Below the pieces are notes generated by a model. The model saw nothing but the letters and a program-made list of their open reading frames with translations, had not been told where the DNA came from and did no database searches. Below, one piece after another: positions 32,600-45,400 of a DNA stretch of 64,000 bases (the stretch's first letter is position 1; each line of letters opens with the position of its first letter). Made by a program: the position numbers and the translations under genes. Source of the DNA: Timema cristinae (lineage: Eukaryota; Arthropoda; Insecta; Phasmatodea; Timematidae); the NCBI GenBank assembly GCA_039000515.1, contig JBCFYV010001001.1:4577993-4641992 (forward strand), written 5' to 3'.

Positions 32600-33165
32600 T
32601 GCCTCACTCTAACACACACCAAAATTGTTTTTTTGCCTCCCAACACCACATAATTGATACAGCCATGTTATCAGGGTGTAATTCAGACCGTCAAGGTATA
32701 TTACCGTAGAGAAATGCGTACGCGCATATTAGAAAATATGGACATCGACAAACTGCTGATTGCTAACAAAGTGGCTAAAAAGACCCGACAATTCATGACG
32801 CCCTGCATTTTTTAGCAATGTCTTGAAGTCAACTGTCAACAAGCATGGAACTGTTTTAAACACGGTGGTTTTTCCAATGAAATTGAAGGTGAGAAAAGTG
32901 AGGAACAGCCTGCAGTGAATTTGGAGCCGTCAGATCTGGCAGATGATGAATTCAAATCCTGGATGGCCATTGATGAACACATTGTAGTTGACAAAAAACT
33001 GATGGAAGATGAAATATGCTCGACGATATCTTATGTTGTACAACTCGAAGAAGAAATTGAGCCAAACAGAAATGATGAGGAATGTATTGAAGTAAAGGTC
33101 AACATAATGAATACAAGCGTTTTATTAACAATTTATTAAGAAATAATGCCGCAGAATCCAAAATA
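32600..33165 (+). pseudogene. Decayed pogo/Tigger transposase (C-terminal half)
   Basis: Conceptual translation across stops gives FLPPNTT and LIQPCYQGVIQTVKVYYRRE near 32630-32715, then WNCFKHGGFSNEIE near 32855 and a Glu-rich end to 33139. The LPPNTTSLIQP..QGVI and NCF...GF motifs are standard for pogo/Tigger DDE transposases. In-frame stops, including one in the LPPNTT motif region, and a missing N-terminal half mark it as dead. No clear terminal repeats were assigned; TACAGTGAAACCTCTCGTTA at 30245 is Tigger-like and may belong to it. Confidence 0.75.
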
Positions 33166-34194
33166 GACAAATTTTTTAAATGATTATCTTATCGTTTACT
33201 GTAAAACTGACAGGTTTGTTCCAAAGGTAATCTTTTCTTTACACTACTTATTATGTATTGACAATGTTACTTTTATTGTATACTGTATTTATGTGAAAGA
33301 AACACTTGTGGTATTTCTGTAAATAAATTTTAGATTATTCGCTTAGTTTTAGCTTCAAGTTTTTTCTGCAAGTGATAAACATTACATATGTGCATTCTTC
33401 TGCGTTATAACCAATGCAGCACATTATGATATAACCTCAATTTATCATGTAAAGCACTTTTGTTATGTTTAGTATGATTTTAAACATAAAAATGTATGTA
33501 AGGTACTTTAATGTAATTTCTCTCATATTTTTAAAAATGTAAATACAGTAAATGTTTATACAATACATACTCTTATGTAATTTGTCTTAACATACACAAA
33601 TTAAAAGAAAAACATGGTAGAATTAATACTGTAGTTTCTTCTTGTTATCATTTATAACAAAGCATCGTTTATTTATTATTATCAATTCCTCTCAGTCCCA
33701 ATGCAATCACAATAAGCGGCCCTCACTGTATAAGGAACTAGGGTGTAGGAATCCGAGTGGTGGCTATTCAATTTGTATACACTCCAGTATAATGAACAAA
33801 ATTTGTGAACTTTCTAAGAAATGAAAGAGTCTTACGAATTGAAGACTCCTCATCTTAGGCGGTCACTTGGAGACTGATGTTACATTCTATGAATGGAGCT
33901 AAATAAACTTGCTCACAGGCAATCAGCTAGGTGTAAATAGGATGCTCTACTTGAGCAGAGATTTGATCCAAATACCAGTTTTTTTTACCTTTTCATGGAT
34001 TATATAACTCATTAGGATGAATTGCTAACATGATTGTTGTGTTAGTAGTAGTGCATAAATAATCTGTGGGCAATGCTTTCTTCAAAATGATTACACTTTG
34101 TATATGCTATATGGTACTTAGATCTACAAGGCTGTTTCTATAAATAAGGTACCAAATAAGATATTTCATGCGAATAACTTTTTTCTAGCACCGA

Positions 34195-34395
34195 GTCTTA
34201 CAACTTGTTCGGATTAAACATATATGTACAAATTATGCTAATGTGTTATGTATGAAGAATATTGAGATTAGAAGAAGAGTACCTACATTTGTGTAGAGAT
34301 AGTGTGGAAAACCATTTAGAAAAAACTGCCCTCAGTACACTAGACAGGGATTCAAACCCCACTCCACTCCCTCCTAATTGGCAGTCCAGTCTTCG
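34195..34395 (-). mobile_element. tRNA-derived SINE, family 2
   Basis: Plus strand: AGCACCGAGTCTTACAACTT (tail), the family body, then GGGATTCAAACCCC (inverted B box) and the head. Confidence 0.75.
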
Positions 34396-35119
34396 TTACC
34401 TTATTTATTCAAAACACCCTCATATATAATAGCTTACAGTCGTAAAGAACAATCGTGTTTTACTTAACTGTGAAAGTGTGTAAAGAGAGTATCGAGAACT
34501 TAGAGATAAGTTTATTTGTTTTCTAACTGTCAATTCAGAATAGCTTTCTCTCCATACATTACAATTTGCAGTGTGTTTAAATTTTTTTTTATAAAACTTA
34601 TGGTATACTTAAGATACTCAACATCATAACAGTTCATTTCACTTCAAATGACATATAAATGTAATTCTTTCAAATAGATAATCAAAAGAATTGAGCAAAA
34701 ACATAGTATATTAAACTATTCAGAACTATAATATTCCTAATTTTAACAAAACATTGAAAAGTGGGTTGGAAGGGAAGGCCTACACACTTAACAGAAAACT
34801 GTAGGCCTCAAAATTCACAATTAAAAACACACAATTACACATTTTTTGGGGTACATCAATCAGCCCCCTTCTTCAGCACAGAGAGTAAAACAATACTGGA
34901 CTATGGCAGAGTGGCTAGAGGTAGATCATGGCCACTTAGATAAGGTTGACGTCCGTTTCTTGACTCTTGGTAGATGGATAAAATGTTGTATTCATATCAT
35001 ATTTAATTATTGAATTATCAGTTGTTATTATTATTGTTTGTAGGCATGGATAGGAATTACTTTTTTATTTCAGAAACGGGCAATTTTAAAATTACCCTTT
35101 AGAATAATCTTATATTTAA

Positions 35120-35350
35120 AATATATTGATTTCTAAACTAATAAGGCTATAATATTAATAAAACCCACTGCATTGTCTAAGGTACCACTCTCGCAGTAGA
35201 CTTAACTACTGATGATGGGGATATTTAGTTTGAATTTGGCCGAGTGGTTTTTCCTAAATGGTTTCCCACTATCCACGCAAATATGCAGGTACACCTCTAA
35301 ATTCAATCTTCCTCAGATAATGTTTGGCACCTCTTCAATTTGTTCTAAAT
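35120..35350 (+). mobile_element. tRNA-derived SINE, family 2, inside the left arm of the Penelope-like element
   Basis: GAGTGGTTTTTCCTAAATGG and TCTAAATTCAATCTTCCTC match the family body. The right arm is continuous at the matching point, so about 320 bp here is a later insertion. Confidence 0.65.
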
Positions 35351-36592
35351 ATGAAACTATATAAATGACTGACTGGTGTGAGTGGACTTGCTTGGAAGAA
35401 CCTCACCTCCCTCCTCCCTCTCATCTAAAGCCCGCTTCACCCAGATCAACTGCGTGTCCTCACACATGCAATAGAAAATAGCCACAATAACCAAATTATG
35501 AATATGTCCAACCAATAACCTAGTACAGAGTGGAATTTATGTTTTATCCAGAGGCCTAATATCTTCATCGTCAACCATCTTTGATCACTTCACTCTGGTG
35601 GACGATATCATTACCAATGCCAGGAGCCTGAGGCTCATATACTTCATTGATAATAACCAGTTCTACCAAGATGGCAGATCCAACATTGAAGAAGTTCACC
35701 CTCCAACTGGGATCCCCCCTTCATTACCCTTGGACCACCCACTAGAGCAATGTGGTCGATGTGCCGGAACCATCATGTCCTAAATCCTTATCCAACCTCA
35801 ATACTGATGAAAGAAAGGCCTTGTTAACACTTAAAACAATCAAGAAATGATAATCCTCCCTGCTGGTAATGGATCCACCATGATGATCCTAAACAAATCC
35901 ACCAATATCACAGAATTACCACTTTCTGATGAAAATACTAAGAACGAACTCAACCATAACCTTACAAGAAAATACAACAGTCTTGTCAATAAAGTTTACA
36001 AGCATATGGACCACATCAGGGCCTCTCTACTAAATCATAAGCACTCCTCACACTCACTATTTCCTGCCCAAAATTCACAAAAAGGAAACACCTCACTTGC
36101 TGGGGGGCCCCACCGAACACATTTCAGCATGGGTTGACTCATCTTCAATCCTTGGTCCAACAACTTCCCTCACATTTTACAAACACAAGCCACTTTCTCA
36201 AACTCTTACAAGATATTAAAAACAAAATTCCCACCAGCGTGTTCTTGGTCACCATAGATGTCAATTCACTTTACACCAACATACCCAAGGACTTTCTGCA
36301 ACGGAACATTTTATGAACAAACGACCACTCAATTCTAAGTCACCCACTGTCTTTCTAGTAGAATTCGCCACCTACATTATACTTGAAAAGAACAATTTCC
36401 GCTTCCTGGACAAACACTACCTCCAAATTTAAGTGACAGAAATGGGTAAACGTACAGCCTATTCTTATGCTAACCTCTTCATAGAAAAACTAGAAACCAG
36501 TTTTTTTATATCCAAATCCTTGCAACCGCTCTGATGGATGACATTTATTGATGAAATCTCCCACGATTTGGACAAATTCCGAAACTAATTTA

Positions 36593-37923
36593 CGAGGGCG
36601 GTTCGGAAAGTAACCGCCATTCTAGCGTGGCGGAAGTAGTTGTGCGCGGAGCGCCGCCATTGTCACATCTGTATGTTCTCTAATTCAGTAAGCATCCAGC
36701 TGTGATAGTATGAAATTCGTTCTTTCGCGCATTCGCTTGATATAACCTCAAAACATGAGCGCTGCAATAAAAAAATCCTGCGAAATGTGAAGTGTGTGCT
36801 GTAATAAGATTTCTTTCGGTGCAAAACTTTTCAGCAGCAGACATTCATCATCAATTGTGTACTGTATACCGTAACGTTTTGAGTGAAGGTGTTTTGCGGC
36901 AATGGGTCGGATTTTTTTAAAAGTGGTAAAACAAACATTCATTATGAAGAGAGTAGTGGTAGGCCTTCTGTTGTGAGTAATGATCTTGTCAAGAAAATTG
37001 ATGAAAAAGTTCATGAAATCGAAGATTCACCATCTCTGAACATTCTCAACAATTCTCTCAAATTTCTCATACAGTTTTGTACGAGGTTGTCACCGATAAA
37101 TTAGGCTACCGAAAGTTCTGTGCTCGGTGGGTACACAAATTGCTTACAGAGGTCCACAAAACCAAACGGATGGGCTCTGCCTTAGACCTCCTTTCACGCT
37201 AAGACGCGGAAGAAGAAGGTTTTTTGAAGAGAATTGTTACTGGTGACGAAACTTGGGTGGCGTAAGTAAACGCCGAAACGAAACAACAGTCGATGGCTTG
37301 GGGCCATACCAATTCTCCGCGCAAGCCAAGAAAGCCCGCCAAACTTTGTCATCGAAGAAGGTTATGGCTAAGGTTTTTTGGGATGCCGAGTAGAGTTTTG
37401 CTGGTTGAAATTATTGAATGGGGTACGACAATTACTTCAGATGTCTACTGTAAAACTTTGAAGAAACTTAAGCGAGCCATTCAAAACAAACGTCGCGGCA
37501 TGCTGACATTCGGTGTTGTGTTTTTGTATGACAACGCTCATCCTCACAGTGCTCGAAAAACTCAATAGCTTTTAAAGCAATTCAAATGGGACGTTTTTGA
37601 GCATCCCCCTTACAACCCGACTTAGCGTCAAATGATTTTCCTCTCTTCACTCACATGAAGAAGTGGCTTGCGTCACAGCACTTCGATGATGACGACGAAC
37701 TTCAAAATGCTGTGGAAGATTGGTTACGTGCCCAGGCGGCTGAATTTTATGAAGAAGGAATTTGTAAATTAGTGAAACGCTATGACAAATGTTTAAATAT
37801 ACATGGTGATTATGTTGAAAAATAGTAAAAAGCTGTAGTTTTAAGATGTATATAATAACATATTTTTTCTATGCAAGTTTTTTACTTACAGCCAAACGGA
37901 GGTTACTTTCCGAACTGCCCTCG
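36593..37923 (+). mobile_element. Mariner (Tc1/mariner, DD34D-type) transposon, complete ends, dead transposase
   Basis: 1,331 bp. Its ends, CGAGGGCGGTTCGGAAAGTA and the complement at 37903-37923, are bounded by TA on each side (36591 and 37924). Transposase pieces are read across several frameshifts: GKTNIHYEESSGRPSVVSND (helix-turn-helix region), TGDETWV near 37240 (first catalytic Asp), RAIQNKRRGMLTFGVVFLYD then NAHPHSA near 37530 (second Asp), a frameshifted YNPD near 37615 (third Asp), and a C-terminal KRYDKCLNIHGDY. It is inserted in the reverse transcriptase of the Penelope-like element. Confidence 0.93.
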
Positions 37924-40900
37924 TACTACAGTTCCTAAACATGTTATATAACCATAGCACTCTCATATTCACCTTAACATTTCACTACACCATGCCACAT
38001 TTTCCTTCATGAGGGAAAAACAACAAAAGTCCACACCAAAGCCACCAACCATCAACAGTAACTCCATTTCCAAAGCAACCATCCTTTTCATGTAAAACGC
38101 TCTCTGCCCTAAAGCCTAGCTACCAGAGCCAAAACGTATATGTCTTCAGGAACAAGCAATGCCAACAAATTTTCAAGGCTTTCACTACCCGAGGATACCC
38201 TAAACACTTAGTCAACAGTCAAATAAACAGAGCCCAATCAATCCAATCAAGAGCCTATCAAGAAACAACCTTCCAATGACATACCTACCTCTCACCACCC
38301 AGTATTATGAAGGACAGAACAAACTCAGATTTATTCTGAACACAAGCTACAATATCCTGACCCCATCACCTCTCACAAAAGTGATCCAAGAATCATATTC
38401 AAACGCCCCCCTCCCCCCGATTCGTGCAATCTTAAATTGCCAGACTCAGCCACAAAGAACAACAAAAAAACATTATGCCCATGCAACAAACCAAGCTGCA
38501 GTACCTTCAAAATTCACCAACCTCCCACCTCATTCAACAGTAGACTCACACAAATGGAATATCCCATTAAAGGCCACTATGACTCCTCCACAGAAAATCT
38601 TAGAGACAGGTTACAATTCAACTACTGCATTGCTGAATATATTTGCCTGACCACAGAAACACTCAGACAACAACTGAGTGACCACAATTTTGATACCAAC
38701 TACAACAACCCAGACAAATCAGTAGCACTTCATGCTCAAACGTATAATGCAGATTTTTATGTATGCTATAGTACTAGAGTATTTGCAATTCCTCCTAGCT
38801 TCGTAAGCAGAAACTTGCTCACCAATATATAACCAAATCCTGGCACCCACCCTGGTCTCAACCTTAGATAGCCTTTTTTCCTTTTCTTCCAAACAAGCCT
38901 ACTCACACCAGTCAGTGGTTTCTATATAAACAATAATAATTAATTATAACTGAAAATTTAATAACTCAATAATTAAATATAACATAAATACAACATTCTT
39001 CTATCCATCTACCAAGAGCCAAGACACAAGTTTGAACAGACAACTGCAGAATCTAGGTGACAATGTTCTACTTCTGCAGAAGAAGGCTCGTGATTTACCC
39101 TGAAAATTTCATAATTATGTGTTTTGTTTTGAATTGTGAATTTTGAGGCTTACAGTTTTCTGGTGTGTAGACCTTGCCCTTTATCTTATTTTCAACGTTT
39201 AATTTAAAATAATTGCTTGGCACCATTTTTCCTTTAATATTTACAATTTGTAATTTCCAAACACAAAATATATAGCTATTGAATCAAAGTTAGACTTTAT
39301 GATTTCTTATTTATATTGGCCTGTTATGCTGAGAGCTATGAATCACTGGATGTTTTAAGCAAAATTAGGCTTGTTAAAACAAAGAATGACCATAAATCAA
39401 TTAATCAACTCTAGACTCAATCCAAAGCAAATATTTGCAAATTTATATCATGATTAAATGGAAAGTTTCAAGTACCCGAGAAGTGTGATTGAGGAAAGAG
39501 GAGGAAACAAAGATAAAGTGGAGAAAGGGTGAGGCAAGCAGAGACCTTTTACAAAAGCGTCAGAAGTCTGGTCTGGAGTAGAGATGTGCAAGTGCAAAGG
39601 AATGATGTACAGGGCCTACTATGTTCAATATTGTAGTATGTATCAACATAACATTTCTGTGGAGATGGCTAGGAGTGACAATGATGGGCAGGGAGAGAAA
39701 GAGAGAGAGTGTGAAAAAGTAACCCCTGCGTGAAAGGATAAAGGAAAGTCGAAGTCGAAAGTCAAATTTCGAAGGAAGGATAAAACTTCGATAAATTATC
39801 AAACTATTTAATTTTATCTTACTAAATATTACGTTTTTCAATATTTGATAATTTTAAAACAGTTACTAATTAGAATTTAACACAATGTAAGCATGGATCA
39901 AAAATGGGTAAGTAAATGTTAATATAATATATTCACTATCGCCAACATAATTTTGTAAAAAATGAAAATATATATAAAGAAATAACACCATGGTCAATGG
40001 TATGAAGCATAGAAAGCGCTTTAGTTGTGCTATCATCGCAGCTCGCATCTAATGTTTTGTCCTTAATATTATATCTTTTTGGAATTATCTGTGACAAATT
40101 TACAAGTGCATTTTGACACAGAAGTTTTCCATAGCGTTTTCACATTTTCTTTATTATTCAAAATAGCTGATACGGAAAGTAGAAAATGAAGACGGAATTT
40201 GATTTACAATTATTATCAGAGAAATGCAGATAAAAAGACATGCATATAAAGTTTGCAAAATAATATTATAAATTTCCACAATGTAAATAAAAATTAAAAA
40301 CTTAATTAAGAGTCAAACAGCCAAAGCTATTAATTATGTTTATAGTGAGGATTACTTCATTTAGATATCATTATGAAAAAAGAAAAATGACACCTGGACA
40401 CAGGAATCAAACCCAAATCGAGCCAAAGGTTCTGGGTTCGATTCCTGTGTCCAGCTGTCATTTTTTCAATTTTCAGAATAAAACTTAATTGAAAAGTTAC
40501 TAAGTTTATCAGCAAGCCTGTGTGCATTAAAGCCTTTAGGTAACAAATAAGAAAATTTTCCTGGCTCTTGTTAGTGACAAGATCTAGAAAAATAGTTAAT
40601 TTAAAAATTAAAAGTGGTGTTAAATGACAACAAAAATCCTAGGAAGCTTCAACTTCGTATTTTCTTCGCAAGTTTCAGGATTCGCTTCACATTTAAAAAG
40701 TGGCCTTTGCACACCCCTAGTATGGACATGCGAGAAGGATGGAAGAGGGAGGATGCTCAAATTGGAGGTAATGGGCAGGTGGTCAAGAGCAAGACCCAGG
40801 TAGTGTGGAGAAGAGATGAATGGTAGGAGGATAGAGGTAAATGGAGAGGCTAATGTTCGAGACAGATCCAGTCAATGGCAGGAAACTGTGTGTTGTGATG

Positions 40901-41564
40901 ATGATGAGGTTCAGATGTATGTTATTCAATTCATGAAATAAATAGTAGTTGACTTTTAAGGATTAAACAATCCCTTTACTTGGGGTTGAAACTTTAAAAT
41001 GTGATTAATAAATAGTTAAATTATAATTATTGTAAATTACAAGTAAGCTATATATCACACCCAAAAAAGAAAAAAAAGTGTCAGTCCCATGTTCATACAT
41101 TCAAAAAAGTTCCATTTTTTTTACACATATTTTAAAAATAATTATGGATGCACACACATTGGGAAACATTTAACTTTTAACTTTTGGTGTTAAAATTAAT
41201 ATTGAATCAAAGTGAAACATACTAAATATGTGTAAGCCTTTGTTATTATAGATGCATTAAACTTAACCTTTTTGGGAGGAACATATCATATAAATATAAT
41301 GAAGAAGAGCATTTTCATGTTTTAAGACAGAGAAAACATCTGATCAGGGCTGCCGTTTTCAAGTATTTTAGCGCTATAAACAGATCACAAGATTTGGGCT
41401 GTTTTCAAGGATATTATTGTGCTTCTTTTTTAGGTTAACATTAGAGGCTAAGGCAACGTTATTAATAGATATTGATTTCAATCAATCAATTCTTCAATTC
41501 AAACCTTTAAAAGTTAGGCCCAAGTAAGCTTTAAAAAAGTAACTAGGTTGAATTAAATAATATT

Positions 41565-41650
41565 CATAGTGAAACTCTGTCAAATAATGTGAATTTCCTT
41601 AAGTCTTCAGGGAATTCACACAATTTGACAGAATTTCACTATTAATATTA
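41565..41650. repeat. Short hairpin (about 86 bp)
   Basis: ATAGTGAAACTCTGTCAAAT...GAATTTCCT is mirrored by AGGGAATTC...ATTTGACAGAATTTCACTAT. It could be a small MITE; no coding content. Confidence 0.7.
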
Positions 41651-42103
41651 TTTAACTTAACATGTTTTTTTTTAGCTTGCTTGTACCTAGCAGGATCACG
41701 TTTAAAGCCTTAAATGAAGAATCAAAATAGATACCAGTATCTAAGAATATTATAAATATATATAAAATATTAATTAATATAGTTTTATATATATGATTAA
41801 TAAATATAGTTATATATATTATGTTAATAATTATTTACTGTATTTTTCATGCCAAAAACATAACTTTTCCTGAACATGAAAGATGTGCTCCTTGTTACAT
41901 TACATTGAAAACTAGTTGGATAATGTGCTATATGTTGTACTGGAAAGAAAAATGTGCAGTTCAGGAGTTTCAACCTGACTACCTCAAAAAGATCAACTCA
42001 AATTACTTTACCCTCCATTGTGGACCATTATGACAATACATGTACACAGTGTAATAACTTTGACTAGCGATAAGAGTAAAATATATTCATTAACAAAATG
42101 TAT

Positions 42104-42109
42104 TTTAAT
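42104..42109 (-). promoter_or_regulatory. Candidate polyadenylation signal for RPRD1
   Basis: An ATTAAA variant on the minus strand about 180 bases after the stop. Motif only. Confidence 0.22.
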
Positions 42110-42287
42110 CTATTTTGTTATAAATAAAAGCTAGCTCATTCATAGGATTCAAATTCCTCAAGTGGGTTGTGAATATAACTGCCAGTGGTACATAAGGACA
42201 AAGCTCCCTTCGCGGCAGGATCCAGCCACAAGGACCGAGACACAATATACAAGTTGAATGTTGACTCTTGTAAGGAGAGTCTAGTGT

Positions 42288-42437
42288 TCAATGCAGGCTG
42301 AAGAGATCTCCAGCTGACGGCAGGGGTGCCAACCCTCCCGTAACGTCGGGCAGCTGAGTTAGATCAGGAAGGTTCTGTAAGTGTGACTTCACCTCCTGTC
42401 TCACAGCATATACCTTCCTCAGCTTCTCGGAGTACTC
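42288..42437 (-). CDS. RPRD1: RPRD1 exon 6 (stop codon)
   Basis: Acceptor TTTTCAG, 49 codons and TGA at 42288-42290. Encodes [20 protein letters not shown] and [20 protein letters not shown], the invariant family C-terminus. Confidence 0.95.
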   Translation of the reverse strand, partial: EYSEKLRKVYAVRQEVKSHLQNLPDLTQLPDVTGGLAPLPSAGDLFSLH

Positions 42438-45400
42438 CTGAAAACAACATAGTATGGTTACTCAACAAGGATCAAGATGTACACGTTTCAGGAAGTTCTC
42501 ATCTACATTTTAAGGGCTTTAAACTTATAAATACTTTAATTAGAGAAGAGTTTAATCCAATTTTTCTCAAATTTGAATTAGAATCTTAGAAAACATGATA
42601 TGGTTTTAATTTTAATCACTGCATCTTACTACTTGTTTGAGTTTTATACATATGTACTAATCACACTAATATGTAGAGGATGAGGAAGGTTGAATTTAGA
42701 TGAAGTGTAAATGCATTTTCATAGAGGGAATGTGGTAAACCACTTAGGAAGAGCCACCCTCAGTACTCCTGACCAAGATTTGAACCCTGATCTTCTTGTA
42801 TTTGGTTGCTCAGTCTCTTGTGAGTGAATAAACAGGGTTTGTGAAGCTTCAACTTGGCTTTGAAACAAATATCGACTTTGCTTAGAAAAAGTTCTGGCTG
42901 TGATAGTTATAAAATTTAGTCAATAAAAATATTGACAACTAAAATACTCAGTGTTCAAATACTGACATTCTGAGCCATTAGAAACATAACAAATTAATCT
43001 ATTAATATGAATAAAATTTGAAGTAATTGAATTATAAGTTGTAATAATAAGTTGATTTAACAGAATAAAACCAAATATTACTAACAATTGTGCAATAAGA
43101 CAATATTCAAAAAAGTTTAGTGGATCAATTTATAAATAAATAACAAAATTACATTATTTAAAAAAATTTAAAACAAACATTATTTGAAATTTGAATCGGT
43201 TTCGAGAAAATTTCATATATTTGATTTGAGTTTGCTTCAAATTGAAAAAGTGGACTTTGCATTATCCCAGAGTAAAGCATCATAATGCCTACAAAAAAAA
43301 AATGAAATTATAAATTCCCAAATATATTTAAGTATTAGAGACACAAAGGATGACCAATCCCTAATTTTAATGGAACGAAAAAAAAAATTCTTTCAATAAT
43401 TACCTCGAGCCTGAGCTCAGCCTGCGCTAACAGATCTCTCTGGGCTTGTAGGAAGTCTCTCATCATTACCATAAGCTTCTCTCTGTCCTTCATCTCGGTT
43501 GAGAGTCGCTTGTTATATTCATTTAAAAGCTTTACTGCCTCCCCCACTTGAATGGCTAGACGCTCACCAGCTGCTCTGTCTATTTAATAGATAAAAAAAG
43601 TTACTGTTACAGTTACTTTTTATAAATTATAATGTGTATTAACTTATATTAACTAAAATAGTATGTAGACACACGGAAATATATCAAGACGTATTTTTAC
43701 AAAGTTTTACTTAGCACATTAAAATTTATATCAAAATATTTTTAAAGTCATATGCATCATTTTCGAATATATTATACATATGCATGACACTGTGATATAG
43801 TGGTCACAGTTCCTGGCTACAGATCCAGAGCTCCTGGGTTCAATCCCTTATGCTTACAGATTTTTCTGTGAAGCAGTGGGTCTGGAACGAGGTAAACTCA
43901 GCCTAGTGAGGACAAAATGAGAAGCTATTTGAACAAAATTGTAGCAACTCTAGTAGAGAAAACTGAGGTTAAGGGGTGAATGGTTTGTTGTGCTGATCAC
44001 ATAACATCATTTCTACTTAAATGTTGGCACTATCATTGCCAACAAATGGCGGCCGCTCAATCAGTCTGGCTTCATTGTGGGCCAATGACATAAATAAAAT
44101 AAAACAAAATTGAATTTGTTTGTGAAATTGATTACTTGGAATTTCATATGTGACTAATAGTCAATTATGTTGGTATTAATTAGGGGTCTGAAGGTTTGGG
44201 TTTTTTCTTTCGAGTCAAACTCGAGTTAAATATTTCAAAGAGCTACTGAGTTTGAGTCGAGTCCAGGCTATTCATAATTTTAAAATGTTAAGAGCATATT
44301 ATATTTGTTTATTTTAAAATTAAAACAAGATATTTAAAATATCATCACAAATAAATTGTAAATTTTTAACATGTGGGAATTTAGAATTATATTAAAACAT
44401 CAACTGTTCTAGCTAGTGGCCGGGTCAGTTTAGTAAAATGCCTCCATCTTCCACTAACCTTTATCGTTCTTCCTCCTTTAATTTCTCCCATTCTTCTCCT
44501 CTTACTTGAACACTTTCTGATATGTACGCCTCCAATCTCTTTTCTATACAATCCATTTCCATCATGTTCTTTCACATGCTCTATTTTTTCTTCCTCATTA
44601 CATGCCCATACCATCTCAGTCTTGCTTCCTCTACTATTTCATGCACTCCTTGTACCCCACTCTGTCTTGGATAGCTTCATTCTTAATCTCGTTTCTCTTC
44701 GTGACAGCTCTTCACAAATTTCATCCCCATGGTCTCCACTTTCCTAACCTTTATTACATTCAATGTAGGGCTCTGCAAGTACTCGTAATCCAAGCTTCGA
44801 GCCGAGTTTGTCATTTAAGCTCGAACTCGAGATCGAAAGTTTTGTAGGCTCGTCATTTTCAAGCTGCCACTTTATGTACTTAATAATCTATTTTTAAAAC
44901 GCAATAGTAAGCATTGTCTATTTAATTGAGATAATATTATCATTTCCACATATAAATCATTTGGTTAATTAAATTGTTAAAAATTAATTTCAATTTTCAC
45001 ATCAATAACATAATAGAACTTTAAAACTACTTTCGCCTAGTAAAGTTATTCAATATTTTCATCCATTTTGAATTAAACATAATTGAAATTGTTTACTTGT
45101 ATAGCCATGACAAAATTTATGTTAAATTAAAAATGTGATATCAAGAATATATTATTAAGATAAACGTTTTCAAACCTAAGATATTTAAAACTCCTATTAA
45201 ATAATACGTTTAGCTACAAAACTAGTTCTAGTTTAGTTACTATTTAGTTATAGAATTAAGTTAGTTAACCTGTTTAAAATCAATGTTGATCTTATTTATT
45301 GCAATACATATCTTACCAAACTTACCACATTTAAATTAAAAGAGCATTTATTATTTCATATTGTTGGCTAGAAATATTATTTTAGTCATATTATTTCTAA

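Larger units (their letters stand above)
25809..34740. other. Intergenic region after IFT172, no host gene seen
   Basis: AT-rich. It contains the IFT172 3' UTR, SINE copies at 27258, 28640 and 31440, and pogo-like transposase debris around 28155-28310 and 32600-33160. Other open frames here are short, lack splice support and match nothing I recognise. Confidence 0.7.
34760..39190 (+). mobile_element. Penelope-like retroelement with inverted terminal repeats, disrupted
   Basis: The coding remnant at about 35400-38840 gives PLE reverse transcriptase pieces: HFTNTSHFLKLLQDIKN then VFLVTIDVNSLYTNIP near 36230, and FIDEIS near 36540 (active-site second Asp replaced by Glu). After the mariner, FLNMLYNHSTLIFTLTF follows. 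Near 38437-38640, CPCNKPSCSTFKIH then CIAEYICL resembles the Cys-rich GIY-YIG end. Stops and frameshifts kill it. The left arm (34760-35400, with a SINE inserted) is inverted against the right arm (about 38880-39190). Confidence 0.8.
39200..42287. other. Gene-free region between the Penelope-like element and RPRD1
   Basis: AT-rich. A tRNA-like mini-hairpin at 40385-40465 places a family 4 SINE end next to an inverted partial copy. GTGCAAAG-family debris lies at 40645-40720 and a perfect-looking short hairpin at 41565-41650. No supported gene. Confidence 0.6.

Noticed and set aside
35598..38832. Several host genes suggested by short open frames
   Set aside because: They are pieces of the Penelope-like element and the mariner inside it.
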